64,000 nucleotides of DNA from positions 35,440,201-35,504,200 of the forward strand of contig CM053802.1 of NCBI GenBank assembly GCA_028671895.1, in the 5' to 3' direction. This document shows positions 49,692 to 61,016 of this stretch, one piece after another; positions within the stretch are counted from its first letter, which is position 1, and each line of letters begins with the position of its first letter. The stretch is from Oenanthe sinensis (taxonomy: Eukaryota > Streptophyta > Magnoliopsida > Apiales > Apiaceae). The notes under the pieces were generated by a model that was not told the DNA's origin, did no database searches, and saw only the letters and a program-made list of their open reading frames with translations. A program made the translations under genes and the position numbers.

Positions 49692-49802
49692 GCGGGGGTC
49701 CGGGGGCGGCAGCCCCTGGGCGGGGGTCCGGGGGAGGCAGCCCCTGGGCGGGGGTTCGGGGGCGGCAGCCCCCGGGCGGGGTCTGGGGGCGGCAGCCCCC
49801 GG
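49692..49802. repeat. GC-rich tandem repeat, 28 bp x 4, in the copia A leader
   Basis: Copies start at 49692, 49720, 49748 and 49776 (the last 27 bp). Each unit pairs a G5 run with a GGGGGCGGCAGCCCC hairpin-like palindrome. Surrounding DNA is AT-rich, so the block stands out sharply. On RNA (minus strand) each unit could fold as a GGGGCTGCCGCCCCC hairpin; on the plus strand it carries several G-runs suited to a quadruplex. Confidence 0.95.
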
Positions 49803-50059
49803 CTGGGGTCGAGCTGTTGGCCTTTTTCCCTACTGCAATTTACACAGTTTCAGAAGCATGTATCATATACATACTTATCATATCCCAGTTAACAGATCAT
49901 GTCCAACATAAATCTTTCCACTAGTTTGTATCATATACAAACTGACCCTCATGCAAAATATACAAATCGCAAACAGGCATATAAATCAGTCATGACAAAT
50001 CATTAACATGCTAGTATCATCATCTATTTACTCATAATATGAATAACAATTCGAATATA

Positions 50060-50208
50060 CATGGCAGTAGCATGGCAGTAGCATAGCAGAAGCATGGCAG
50101 TATCATGGCAGTCATCAAACAGGCATGGCAGTTTCATAACAGGCATGGCAGTAGCATAAGCAGTGGCATGGCAGTTATGACAAAGCAGTAGCATGGCATG
50201 GCAGTCAC
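50060..50208. repeat. Degenerate GCATGGCAGT repeats in the copia A leader
   Basis: The word CATGGCAGT or a one-base variant recurs about ten times at irregular 10-25-bp spacing, ending about 65 bases from the primer site. Nearby copies are almost identical (CATGGCAGTAG twice in a row at 50060-50081). Confidence 0.85.
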
Positions 50209-50272
50209 CAAAACAGGCATGTATGCATCAAATACATAAAACACGTAACCAAATCAGTCCCTTATACACGTA

Positions 50273-50284
50273 GCTCTGATGCCA
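50273..50284 (-). other. Primer-binding site of copia A
   Basis: On the minus strand TGGCATCAGAGC, one base inside the 5' LTR edge at 50286. It is a tRNA-Met-type site. Confidence 0.88.
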
Positions 50285-50285
50285 T

Positions 50286-51831
50286 TGTTGGGTTCCGAGG
50301 CATAAAACGCAGCGGATAAACGTAAATATAACGAAAAATTTCGGAACCCTAACGCAGGATCATGTATAAGATTGGACGGATTATGGTGATAATCGAATCA
50401 TACCTATTACGATCTTGAATGTCACGAACTCAACGGAGATCCTTGCTATCACGACTTGTGTCTTCTTCTCGAAAACACCTCTATGGTATCCACACGAGCA
50501 CCTTCAAGAGCGTCTCACGATCTTGATTACGGAGTGGATGTACTAGCAAACCTTTGATAATTTGAATTGTCTTCCTGCCTCTTTGCTGCCTCTTCTAGGG
50601 TTTTTCTATCAAAAAAACGTGTTCTGCCTCTTAACCCTACATTATCTATTTATAATATTTGGTTAACAGGCCCATAGCAGCAAAACCTAACCCATGTAGG
50701 TCTAGGAAAATAATAAAACGAATTTTATTATTTAATTAATAACTAAGTCATACTTAATTATTATGGGCAGAAATACAATTCTAATTTGAATTTATATTAT
50801 CTTAATTAATTAAGTCTCACTTAATTAATATAATAAAAATTCAAATAATTATCAATTAATTTAAATCTATAATTTAAATTAACTATTCCTGTAAGTGCTC
50901 TTTGCGTGTGACCCTATAGGCTATTATTTAATTGGCAATAATTTTATTCTCCAATAAAATTATAAACAATGAGCGGCATCTAGTAATACATCATTGCTAC
51001 CCAATTAAACAATAATTAAATCGTGATTCGATAAAACCTTTCGTGATTAATGTTTCCGTGTAATATAATCCTTTTAACCATATATATTATAGATTAAACT
51101 CGAGGCATGTATTTAGTCATCCTCTTCAACATTTAATCCGGGTTTACTTGATCCATGAGTAGACTATGAAAACAAATCATTATTTGAGTACGGCCATGCA
51201 TTTTATAGTCTCACTCAATCAAGAGGCCAATAATATCTCTCCTAATTATAGGAGGGTTAAATCCTTTATCTATCATTCATATTTCTCATACGACTCGTGA
51301 TATACCCGATGTCCACTTTTATTATTACCCGGTCAAAGGTAACTTTTAATGTAGTCAAAGTATATTAATCCTCGTATAAAAATATAATGATCTCAAGTCA
51401 GAGGATCATTACACCATTATCACTGTGAGTCTTTCTTATGACTTTATTAAACATGAAGAATCTCACTGTGGGTCTGTCCAGTACCATGTACTCCTGCATG
51501 TACCTATGTGTTGACTTTAGTATCCCCATACTTATAACCAATGAGATGTGGTTATCTGTCAAACAACATACTAGTCAATTTATGTATTATTATTGTCCTA
51601 TAATAATAATACTCGACTAGGGACATTTAAGAATATGATATATTATATAATCTCAAGTTCAAGTCATGTACTAAACTATACAATGTGTATCATGATTCTA
51701 AGGACATTTATTATGCTAACAAATATATCGTAGTAATTAAAGTCATAATAAATATGTTTATTGAATAATCAATTGACATAAAGGTTTATCAAAATAAACA
51801 TTGTATTGCCTCTAGGGCACCTACACCAACA
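50286..51831 (-). repeat. 5' LTR of copia A
   Basis: 1546 bp, matching 42804-44348 almost base for base. Differences visible by eye include TAATG/TAACG near the left end, CTCTAAG/CTGTAAG and GTATATAATCC/GTATATTAATCC. As the 5' LTR it supplies the promoter. Confidence 0.95.
50643..50654 (-). promoter_or_regulatory. TATA box of the copia A 5' LTR
   Basis: On the minus strand TATAAATAGATA, close to the plant TATA consensus, about 360 bases before the LTR end. The same string is in the 3' LTR at 43161-43172. Confidence 0.65.
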
Positions 51832-51836
51832 AACAT
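51832..51836. repeat. Target-site duplication AACAT of copia A (right)
   Basis: Second copy of the AACAT flank, directly after the CA end of the LTR. Confidence 0.95.
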
Positions 51837-53057
51837 TTCCTGGACTTTGAAGTTGCAGATCATTGGAATTTGTATATCATTCTCTTCACAAGCTCTCTAT
51901 AAATGGAGTTGGGAATTCAAGCAAATCGTCAAGGACATGGTATGACACTCTAACTAGTTATCACTTGAAAATGATTTTGGTAGAGTAGTTATACACATAT
52001 ATCTCTCTAGAATTAAAGGCACACACAATGTAATATATGTGCAAGTATACCATGATTATATTATATGTGGGTCTACTAACGAAAACTTTTACAAGAGTTT
52101 ATTGCTAAGTTAATGCAGAGTAGGTACATGAGCATGTTGGAAGAGTTGCAATTCTTTATGAATTACAAGTAGTTCAAAAGAATGATGGCAATTAAAGCAA
52201 GTCAAGAATCTTTTGAAGATGCGCAATTTGGAAGATTCTAGACCTGCCAAGACTTCTTGCCAACAGACCATTAAGCTTGATCAGGGCAAATCAGGTATAT
52301 GAACTGAAGTGACAAGCTATAGAGGTATGATCAACTCATTACTTATTCAAATGAATAAAGACCATATATTTTATTCTCGATATGACTATGTGCAAGTTTC
52401 TAAGTGGATACTAGAGAATCTTATCTTATAGCTAAGTTATGAATTGTTAGATATCTTAGGGGATCACCAATTCTCAGAATCAGGTACCCTAAAGATACTA
52501 GATTTAACCTAATTTGCTATATAGATATAGACAATGCAGGTTGTAAAAAAGACAGGGAAGTCATTCCTAGAAGCTGCCAATTTCATGGAAGAAGTTGGAT
52601 TTTTGTTGAAATGAGAGAAAACATTCAACACATTTAGCTGCATCAAAGGCTAAAATTAAAGCAGCTAGTGAATGTGATGTTCTGATCTCCTGAACAAGGA
52701 AACTTCTTCAACTCCAACAACTCTGCTGGATACTCTCTACACCAATTAAGGAACAAGTGCATGGACATCAGGTATCATTTCTTTCGAGATTGTCCTTAGT
52801 AGAATAACTTGCAGATATTTGCTGAACAACTTGATAAATTTAATTTATCAAAGTTGGTTAGTGAACTTGGGATATTATTTATGTGCATATTTGTTGGAAA
52901 TCCCATCTGCAAGGAATTCTTGAATGAGTTCACAAGTATTAAATCGTCCATATTTAAAGGACTTGTGAATTTATTTGAAATCCAATACCTCATGCTTATT
53001 GCTACTAGTTTAATTATCATGCTTACAATGTTATATGCATATGTGGTAGTTAAATGA
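51832..53057 (+). pseudogene. RT (rest) and RNase H of copia D, decayed
   Basis: Continues the RT broken at 42803. Recognisable pieces: a PPGFE-like start at 51835, ALYKW and RTWYDTL near 51930, IICGSTNENF near 52065, QSRYMSMLEEL near 52115, SYRGMI near 52314, GCKKDREVIPRSCQF near 52545, the RNase H tail TKHIS-like and DIFAEQLDKFNLSKLVSELGI near 52810-52875. Several stops and small indels are present. After VSELGI the frame runs on to 53057 with a hydrophobic tail (LMLIATSLIIMLTMLYAYVVV); C and B end soon after the same VSELGM motif, so the tail may be chance read-on. Confidence 0.8.
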
Positions 53058-54988
53058 TTTAGCATAAATTAGCAGCATAATTATTTGCATGTTAAATATT
53101 TGATGAATATTAGTCAATGATATCTTGCTTAATTGCTCTGATATTTTGCTATGATATTTTTAAATATTTTATTACAAATAATTGTGATACTTTTGATATT
53201 AGTGACAGTATTTAGAATTTATGTTCTAAATAAATAATGCATATTTCAAAACTCACTAATATTGGAAGATGAAGTATTTTCTAAGTCGTGTGTATAAAAC
53301 TCTCAATATTTTATATACTTAGAAAATATTTCTAAAAATTGGTTTTATTAGCGAGAAGTTGTAATTAGGATCAGAAGTATTAAATGTCAATATTTAAATG
53401 ACTTGTGAATTTCTATTCAACTATTTTCTCGAGCTTACGTATATCATTTATAATTGTTCTGAGTATAATTGCAATATGCTTGAGTGACAATTATTATCTA
53501 TAGCGTAGGAAGTTAGATGCTAATATTCAATCTTATGAATATTATAGTATTTAGCGAAATTATTTTATCTTATTAAAATTATGGATTGAAGCAATTCAAT
53601 GTTTATTAGTTTCATAATTTTGATTTAATAAAATATTAGAAGCCTAATTTCTTGCATTTTGAAATTATTGATAATTATCAGTAATGATATTTTGTTAATG
53701 TTTCCATACAATTAATTGTGATATTTTTAATATTAATGATAATACAAGTAGTTTATCTGAAATCACTAATAATAAAAATATGTTTAAATGCTTATTGTTC
53801 TACTGAATAATTGCCACATGTTATTCGATTTATATACGCATGTCTGTGGTAACTGTTTAGTATTACATAAGTATTACTATTAGTTTTCTTTATTTAACTG
53901 AATTTTAAACTTGAATGTATTAAAAAGAATTTCTTGTCTGATTCTTTTTCAAAACGTTTTATTCAAAGATACATTCATTTTTCTATCAGTTTTAAAGAAA
54001 AAAACATTAAAATTCTTTATTAAAACTTCTCTTTTGAAAATTATTTGATTTACAGCCTTACTTTGATTTCTAAATCCTAGGGTGTGAATCAAACTTTTCT
54101 TGAGGATAATCTTTCTTTAAATCTCAAAATATTTTATCCTTTCTCCAAAGCTGGTTTTAAATGCTATATTTTCAAAATCATTTTCTCTCTTAATTTTTCT
54201 TTTTAAAGTGGCAGAAACTTTGTGACTGCTATTTTATTTGGAGAAGTTATTTTAACTTCGAGGTACCAATCACTTATAAAATGATTTATTTTCAAATACT
54301 TGTTTCAATGTATGTGTCTCATTGATTCATAGTACCAAAACAGTGGTTGTTGCTATGAAGGCCTTGTACTGTATTGTTAATACATTCACCCCAATTGTCA
54401 TGTTTTTATTTGAAGTCGGGGATAATATCAGGTGGATGAAAATGATGTAAATCATAATTGTATTATGAGTCAGAAAATCATAATCCTCTATCTGATAAGG
54501 ATGTTTTGCAAAACTTTTTTCAAAACTTTCAGTGCAAAGGTTTTAAAGGAAAAGAGTCATTTTATTGAGATAAAATGTGGTAAGAGAGTTGAATTTCTTC
54601 TTTGGTATAAATTTCCGTGTTTTATTATGGGAAGTTTGTCTTATAAGAAATTCATAAGGGATAAAAATTTTCTCTTATACACTTTCCCGCATTTTATTAT
54701 GGGATAAGTATCTTAAAGAAAATTTCTATTGATATCATGTTCTTAAATGATAAATCTTTAGAACTGACAAAACTCTTTTACTATAAGTGCTTTAATGCAA
54801 TCCATTACCATTCCTTATTATATTTTTCCTTCTCATTGGGATGAAAAATATATTTTGAAATGTTAATGTGATTATCTTTTAATCTTGATTGATTCTTTCC
54901 GATTAGGCCCTAAAGGCTTCATAAACTGGCCAAGAGGTTGAAAACCCATCAACCAGACCTTAGTACCAAACACTAATTCATTCACTTC
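53058..54988 (+). other. 3' region of copia D, first part: no gene seen
   Basis: AT-rich DNA between the D pol end and the solo LTR. I see no conserved frame and no similarity to the extra gene of B and C. A TTTTATTATGGGA word with flanking TTATAAGAAATT recurs at about 54622 and 54694. From 54769 onward it is the first copy of a segment duplicated at 58982. Confidence 0.5.
54984..54988. repeat. Target-site duplication ACTTC of the solo LTR (left)
   Basis: ACTTC here and at 56849-56853. The duplicated paralogous segment shows the uninterrupted site CACTTCCATATATTAA at 59203-59218. Confidence 0.95.
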
Positions 54989-56848
54989 TGTTAGGTCCCG
55001 AAGTATCGTAGAAGGGGCGTTGAATACGATACTAACAATAATTTAAATTCTTTTCGGAATTTGCGGATAAATAAATTATTGCTTCAGAGTGGGTTTGGCC
55101 ATTTGTAGTGTTTAGGTGAGCTGCCTGCTAATTTTCTGTGTGTCCGGATAAATCAATTAGGTTCAAGAAAATTAGCAAGTGAATTATGGAGACAAGTTTC
55201 CGGGAATATATCTTTCGTATATAAACCCAGAGGGGTGCTACACCCAGTTAAAAATATAACTGGCTTCCAAAGAACAAATTAGTTCTTTGCTACTAACACA
55301 AAAATATTAGGCTCAGTTCCTATACAAATATATCTAAATTAGTACAAGGAAAAACTGAGTCCGTAGGGAGTGATATCTAGGAGCCCTGAGCATTTTTCAT
55401 TAAAGAACCGGGTACTAATATCTGACCGGAAGCAAGGTATGAGTGTGTATAAATTGTTCCTTCTTACTCCGGCCATGGCAGTAGCTCCCTACATTTTTTC
55501 TGTGTTGTTGGAGAAGACGACTCTTCTATTGGTGTAGACTTTTTAAATCAAATAAAGTAGCTGCTTGAATTTGATTGGCTGAGGGATGTGGGTGTCCAAG
55601 AAATATTTGTTGCGCCTGAATATTTTGTGGCGCCTTAATTTTGTTGCGCCTGAATTGTTTGTGACGCTTGCACTCTTGTTTCCCTGTGGTGGCGCCATTA
55701 AATTCCTGCCTTAGCTGAAATAACCAAGTCAAGTTTGTTGCGCCTCAATTTTGTTGCGCCTCATTTTTTGTTGCGCCTACACAAGGGGATACCCTGTGTA
55801 GGCGCCATAAAAGGCCTTAGAAACTGTGATGCTTGTGACGTTTGTTGCGCGTGAATAACAAACATGGTCAAAGTGTGGTTTGGTCACTGCACTTTGACCC
55901 TCTATTTATTCCTTGACCGAAGTTTGCCAACTTCCATTTCTTGTACCAAAGTCTTGTCACTTTACACCCTGTACCCTGAGCTGTTCCTGTTCTTCGACTG
56001 TAGTTCAGAAACTTTCACTTTTCGCACCAAGGTTGTGACACTTTACACCCTGCACCCTTTGAGCTGTTTAGCTGTTTGGCTATTAGCTGTTTAGCTGTTT
56101 GGCTGTAGCCTTTACAAATCACTTTTTCGTACCTTAATAAATAACCGTTCTTTTCAAGTACGTTCTTCAACTTAAAAATTCTTCTATAGTTAATACTCAG
56201 ATTCCTTTCACAAACCACTGACGCCTAGTGCAACTGGTCTGGTTCACAGACGACTAACTTTGATCCAAGTCTTCGTATTATAGCCTTACTTGCATTGTTA
56301 AGTTTGCAGCAACTTCATTGCTTCGAACACTGACTGTCAATAAACACTGTAACTTCACTGGAATCTTTTCTGGTAATTAGACAATGTCTCCATTATTACC
56401 ACAATCCTGAATACTTCATTCTCTGTTCTTCACTGATGCTTGAACATATAACTGAACTTCTTTTAGTGAGTATAACTTCGAGACTGCGGCTGTCTTCTTT
56501 AACCTTTGTCTTTACCCTTCTAGATTCCTATGCTTCGAACACTGTCTATCTTCAATCAATGCCTTTACACTGAAATCTTCTTGTGGCACTTCTATACTGA
56601 ATCTTCAACACTTCTGAAACCCTGAAAGTCTTTACACATTATTCTTCACTGAGGCTTGAACATATTAATGAACTTCTTTTAGTGACCTATAGTAGACTTC
56701 AAAACTTCTTCTAATGTCTTGATTCACTGTATCTGCCTTGTCTTCATTTCTTCCTGATTTCTATGTAGGCGTAGTATTATTTACTTGTCCTGTTCTAGTG
56801 TTGAGTTATCACGATTACTATTCATACAGCTTCGTAATCTCACCAACA
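54989..56848 (-). repeat. Solo LTR of the copia D family, inverted (1.86 kb)
   Basis: Plus-strand edges TGTTAGGTCCCG and TCACCAACA are the inverted counterpart of the D LTR (start TGTTGGTGAG, end GGGACCCAACA). A perfect 5-bp duplication flanks it and no internal sequence is present, so it is a solo LTR left by LTR-LTR recombination after insertion. It is full length compared with the shortened LTR at 61017. It carries a cluster of GTTGCGCCT and GGCGCC motifs at 55608-55860. Confidence 0.93.
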
Positions 56849-58592
56849 ACTTCCATATATTAACCCATGGAGATATAAGGAAACCTTGTAAGTTAGAGGT
56901 TGATAAGGGAGAAACTGCACTTTATGCAGCAAATAAGGATGAATTCGGAAGTGCACCCACAGCTCTACTTCCAGAGAAGAAAAGTAGTATATAATTGAGA
57001 TAATTGTAAGCTCATCTATATCTTCTCAAAAGGATGTAGAGCTGAAAAGGCAATAAAACTGTCTCTGGAATCATTCTCTCAACAGAGTGAGTCCATTGAA
57101 ATTTGTTCGTCAGCCAGAACATCTTATAATGAGTCAAGCACACCACCAGCATTCACGCTGATGGTAAACCTAAGCAGATAAATTCTAGGAACACATTTCA
57201 AGGCGTACACAGTGAGAGGTATAAGCATTCAGAGGAGATACGGATTCTAGCCATACATTACATTGTCCAAGTATCTACCTCAAACAAAAGTTAAACTTCT
57301 GCATCCCGAAAGGGAGATCTCTTGTTCAGATTTATCTGGGCTTGAGAGGCAACTGCTTGTCAAGAATTCTTTGAATGAGTCAAGTAGGGTATTTATACAA
57401 AATTCCCGTCACAGGGTTACGAGGGAAACATAGACTCTAAATTGCCATTCATTACATTGTCTACTACGTTGACCCTCCTGGAAGGAACATTTCCAGATCT
57501 TGAAAAGGAATGTCCACCTCCGTTTACGGAGAAGGTGTGAGGCAACTCCTTGATAGAACAAGGCAGGATTCCCTAACAGATATTAATATCTTGGGATAAC
57601 CCATCTCAAAGAGGTGAGGCTCCACTAGACTGTGATTTAGCAAATACTATTGAGTCTGGTGCTGAGACAGTGCTTATGCATGATAGATCAAGAACACCTC
57701 TACGAGGTAATTCTCCACTTGATAGTGATTCAGTTCATTCTGATGAATCAGGTGTTGGGAATATATGAATTGACGGATTTCACTTGCAGGTACATAATGC
57801 TATATTTGGAATGCAGAGTGAAAGTGAGATAGAGAAACACTTGAGTGAAAGTGAGGAAAAAATACACTTGAGTGAGAGATAAGGAGAGAAAGAGTGAAAC
57901 ACTTTAAATTGCTCGACATTTTAGTGTAAACACCAACAGAACGTAGTAGAAGTGAGGAAACCATAGACCAAACACTTACCATTGCTACATGTTACTTCTG
58001 AAAGAAAAGCTACTATGTTTTCCCAATCAGTGATAGATGAGAACCTTCCTTGGAAGACAAACCATTCAAAAGATGGGCCATTGGAGGATTCCTCAATTAA
58101 GGGGGAGAATTTAGTAAGAAAAAGGAAAAAGGAGAAGTTAATAAAGTCTTATCTTCGTATCCTTAGGAGAAGTTAATATCCTTAGGGGGAGAATTTAGAC
58201 AAGAAAAAGAAAAAGAAGAAGAATCACATTCTCAGGGGGAGAACATTACTTTAGCTATGTTCTATGTTCTACTGAAGACGTTCCCAGGAATTTAAATTCT
58301 TATGAAGCTCTATTCATGATAAGTTCTTTAAGTTCAACTATGAAGGATTTTGAAGTAGAGAAAACTCAAACAGACAGAAATGAAGATGATACTACATGAA
58401 TATCAGTTCAGTGCTAGAGGAACAAACATCTTTCATTTCGGTTACACAAGAAATTTGGAAATACAGAATCTGATCCAGAAAAACCAGTAGCATTATTTAC
58501 AAGTCTCGGACGATTACTTTTTCTAGTTGTTAGTTGAGTTATCCTCTCTATGAGATTTGTTTGTTAAGTTTAACAATCAAATAGGGGGAGAT
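56849..58592 (+). other. 3' region of copia D, copy 1 after the solo LTR
   Basis: Continues the D 3' region. No intact gene: short frames such as 57982-58176 are not kept in copy 2. Notable are repeated polypurine runs GGGGGAGA at 58101, 58185 and 58235 before the true tract at 58583. An internal direct repeat (AGACTCTAAATT-CCATTCATTACATTGTC type) recurs about 200 bases apart. Confidence 0.6.
58583..58592 (+). other. Polypurine tract of copia D (copy 1)
   Basis: AGGGGGAGAT abuts the partial LTR starting TGTTGGTGAGATTACG. Confidence 0.8.
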
Positions 58593-58980
58593 TGTTGGTG
58601 AGATTACGATGATGTATGAATAGTAAACGTGATAACTCAACACTAGAACTAGACAAGTAAATAGTACTACGCCTACACAAAAATCAGGAAGAAATGAAGA
58701 CAAGGCAGATATAGTGAATCAAGACATTAGAAGAAGTTTTGAAGTCTACTACAGGTCACTGAAAGAAGTTCATTAATATGTTCATGCCTCAGTGAAGAAT
58801 AATGGTTGAAGACTTTCAGGGTTTCAGAAGTGTTGAAGATTCAGTATAGAAGTGCCACAAGAAGATTTCAGTGTATTAGCATTGATTGATAATAGACAGT
58901 ATTTGAAACATAGGAATCTAGAAGGGTGAAGACAAAGGTTAAAGAAGACAGCTGCAGTCTTGAAGCTATACTCACTGAAA
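58593..58980 (+). repeat. Truncated D LTR at the duplication joint
   Basis: The first 388 bases of a D LTR, matching the start of 23921-25727, then an abrupt switch after CTCACTGAAAG into AAACTCTTTTACTA, which is 3'-region sequence equivalent to 54769. The joint has a few bases of microhomology (GAAA). It marks the end of copy 1 and start of copy 2 of a tandem duplication. Confidence 0.88.
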
Positions 58981-58981
58981 G

Positions 58982-61016
58982 AAACTCTTTTACTAAAAGC
59001 GCTTTAATGCAATCCAATACCATTCCTTATTTTATTTTTCCTTCTTTTTGAGATGAAAAATATGTTTTGGAATATTAAGTTGTTTATATTTTTATCTTGA
59101 TTTATTCTATCCTTTAAGCCCTTAGTGGCTTTAGAAGCTGGCCAAGAGGTTGAAAACCCATCAATCTCTTACCTAGGCTTTAGTACCAAACACTAATTCA
59201 TCCACTTCCATATATTAATCCTTGGACATATAAGTAACTTATGTTAATTAGAGGTTGAAAGGGAGAAACTGCACTTGATGTAGTAAATAAGGATGAAGTC
59301 GGAAGTGCACCCACATCTCTACCACCAGAGAAAAAGTAGTATATAACTGAGGTAATTGTAAGCTCATCTGCATCTTCTCAAAAGGATGCAGAGCTGCAAA
59401 GGAAATAAAACTATCTCTGGAATCATTCTCTCAACATAGTGAGTCCATTGAAATTCGCTCATCAGCCAGAGCATCGTGTGATGAGTCAAGCACACCACTG
59501 ATACTCACGCTGATGGTAAGCCTAAATAGATAAATTCTAGGAACACATTGCAAGGTGTGCACAGTGAAAGGTATAGGTATTCAGAGGAGATGCAGACTCT
59601 AATTTTCCATACATTACATTGTCCAAGTATCTACCTCAAACAGAAGTTAATCTTCCCCAAAAGGGAGATCTCTTGTTCAGATTTATCCGGACTTGAGAGG
59701 CAACTGCTTGGCAAAAATTCTTCAGATGAGTCAAGTAGGGTATTTTACATAAAATTCCCATCACCGAGTTACGAGGGAAACGTAGACTCTAAATTTCCAT
59801 TCATTACATTGCTTACTACGTCGCCCCTCCTGAAAGGAACATTTCCTGATCCTGAAAAGGAATGTCCACCTCTCGTTTACGGAGAAGGTGTAAGGCAACT
59901 CCTTAATAAAACAGTTTAGCAAACACTATTGAGTCTTTTGCTGAGATAGTGCTTATGCATGATAGATCAAGAAAACTTCTACGAGGAAATTCTCCACTTG
60001 ATAGTGATTCAGTTCATTCTGATGAATCAGGTGTTGGGAATATAACTGAATTCATGGATTTCACTTGCAGGTACATAATGTTATATTTGGAATGCAGAGT
60101 GAAAGTGAGAGAGAGAAATGCTTAAGTGAAAGTGAGGGAGAGATACAATTGAGTGAGAGATAGGGAGAGAAAGAGTGAACCACTTCAAAGTGCTCGACAC
60201 TTTAGTGTAAACACCAACAAAACATATTAGAAGTGAGGAAATCATAGACCAAATACTTACCCTTGCTACTTGCTACTTCTGAATGAAAAAACTACTATGT
60301 TTTCCGAATCAATGACAGACGAGAACCTTCTTTGGAAGACAAGCCATTTGAAAGATCATGGGCCATTGGAGGATTCCTCAACTAAGGGGGAGAATTTAGT
60401 AAGAAAAAGGAGAAGGTCTTAGTCTAATTTTCATATCCTTAGGAGAAGTTAATATCCTTAGGGGGAATTTAGATAAGAAAAAGAAGAAAATCTTATATTT
60501 TGATCCTTATGGAATATGGGAGAATCAAGAAACTGTACCCTATACTTGAAAGGAGTTGTCAGTAGAAGATTCCTCATCCAAGTGGGATGTACAGAAAACA
60601 ATTGACACTTCCATTGTTCATCTGAAGGGGAGAAGAAGAAAAAGAATAAGTATCACATTCTCAGGGGGAGAACATTATTTGAGCTATGTTCTATTGAAGA
60701 CCTTCCCAGAAATTTTAATTCTTATGAAGCTCTATTTATGTTAAGTTCTTTAAGTTCAACTATGAAGGATTTTGAAGCAGAGAAAGCTAAAACACATACA
60801 GAAATAAAGATGTTACTACATGAATATCAGTTCAATGCTAGAGGAACAAACATCTTTCATTTCAGTTACACAAGAAATCTGGAAATGCAAAATATGATCT
60901 AGAAAAACCAGTAGCATTATTTACAAGTCCCGGACAATTACTTTTTCTAGTTGTTAGTTGAGTTATCATCACTATGAGATTTGTTTGCTAAGTTTAACAA
61001 TCAAATATGGGGAGAG
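58982..61016 (+). other. 3' region of copia D, copy 2
   Basis: Parallel to 54769-58592 without the solo LTR. The longest frame (59548-59919, 123 codons) is broken by indels in copy 1, so I do not call it a gene. Polypurine runs GGGGGA recur at 60386, 60461 and 60664. The final tract before the LTR (61007-61016, ATGGGGAGAG-like) is degraded. Confidence 0.65.

Larger units (their letters stand above)
48329..50272 (-). other. Long leader of copia A
   Basis: About 1.9 kb between primer site and gag, with no conserved open frame. It contains two repeat blocks: a GC-rich 28-bp tandem repeat (49692-49802) and GCATGGCAGT repeats beside the primer site (50060-50208). Long leaders often carry packaging and dimerisation signals; that role is an inference here. 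Confidence 0.75.
42804..51831 (-). mobile_element. Copia A: complete, apparently intact Ty1/copia element (9.03 kb)
   Basis: Minus-strand element with two LTRs (42804-44348 and 50286-51831), primer site, long leader, one uninterrupted gag-pol frame, polypurine tract and a perfect 5-bp target duplication AACAT. The LTRs differ at about a dozen positions in 1545 bp by eye, plus a 1-bp indel, so it is the youngest datable insertion in the window. The DILLMGND form after YVDD and the overall protein resemble the Tork/Angela side of plant Ty1/copia, but the lineage call is from memory. It split the decayed RT of D. Confidence 0.95.

Noticed and set aside
52950..53057. Hydrophobic C-terminal tail after D RNase H as a membrane protein or envelope remnant
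   Set aside because: It follows the normal pol end by read-on into AT-rich DNA, which often encodes hydrophobic residues by chance; there is no second copy to test it.
59548..59919. 123-codon open frame in the D 3' region
   Set aside because: The paralogous segment in copy 1 (about 57213-57540) has frame-breaking indels, the frame starts at a non-ATG codon, and nothing in it resembles a known domain.
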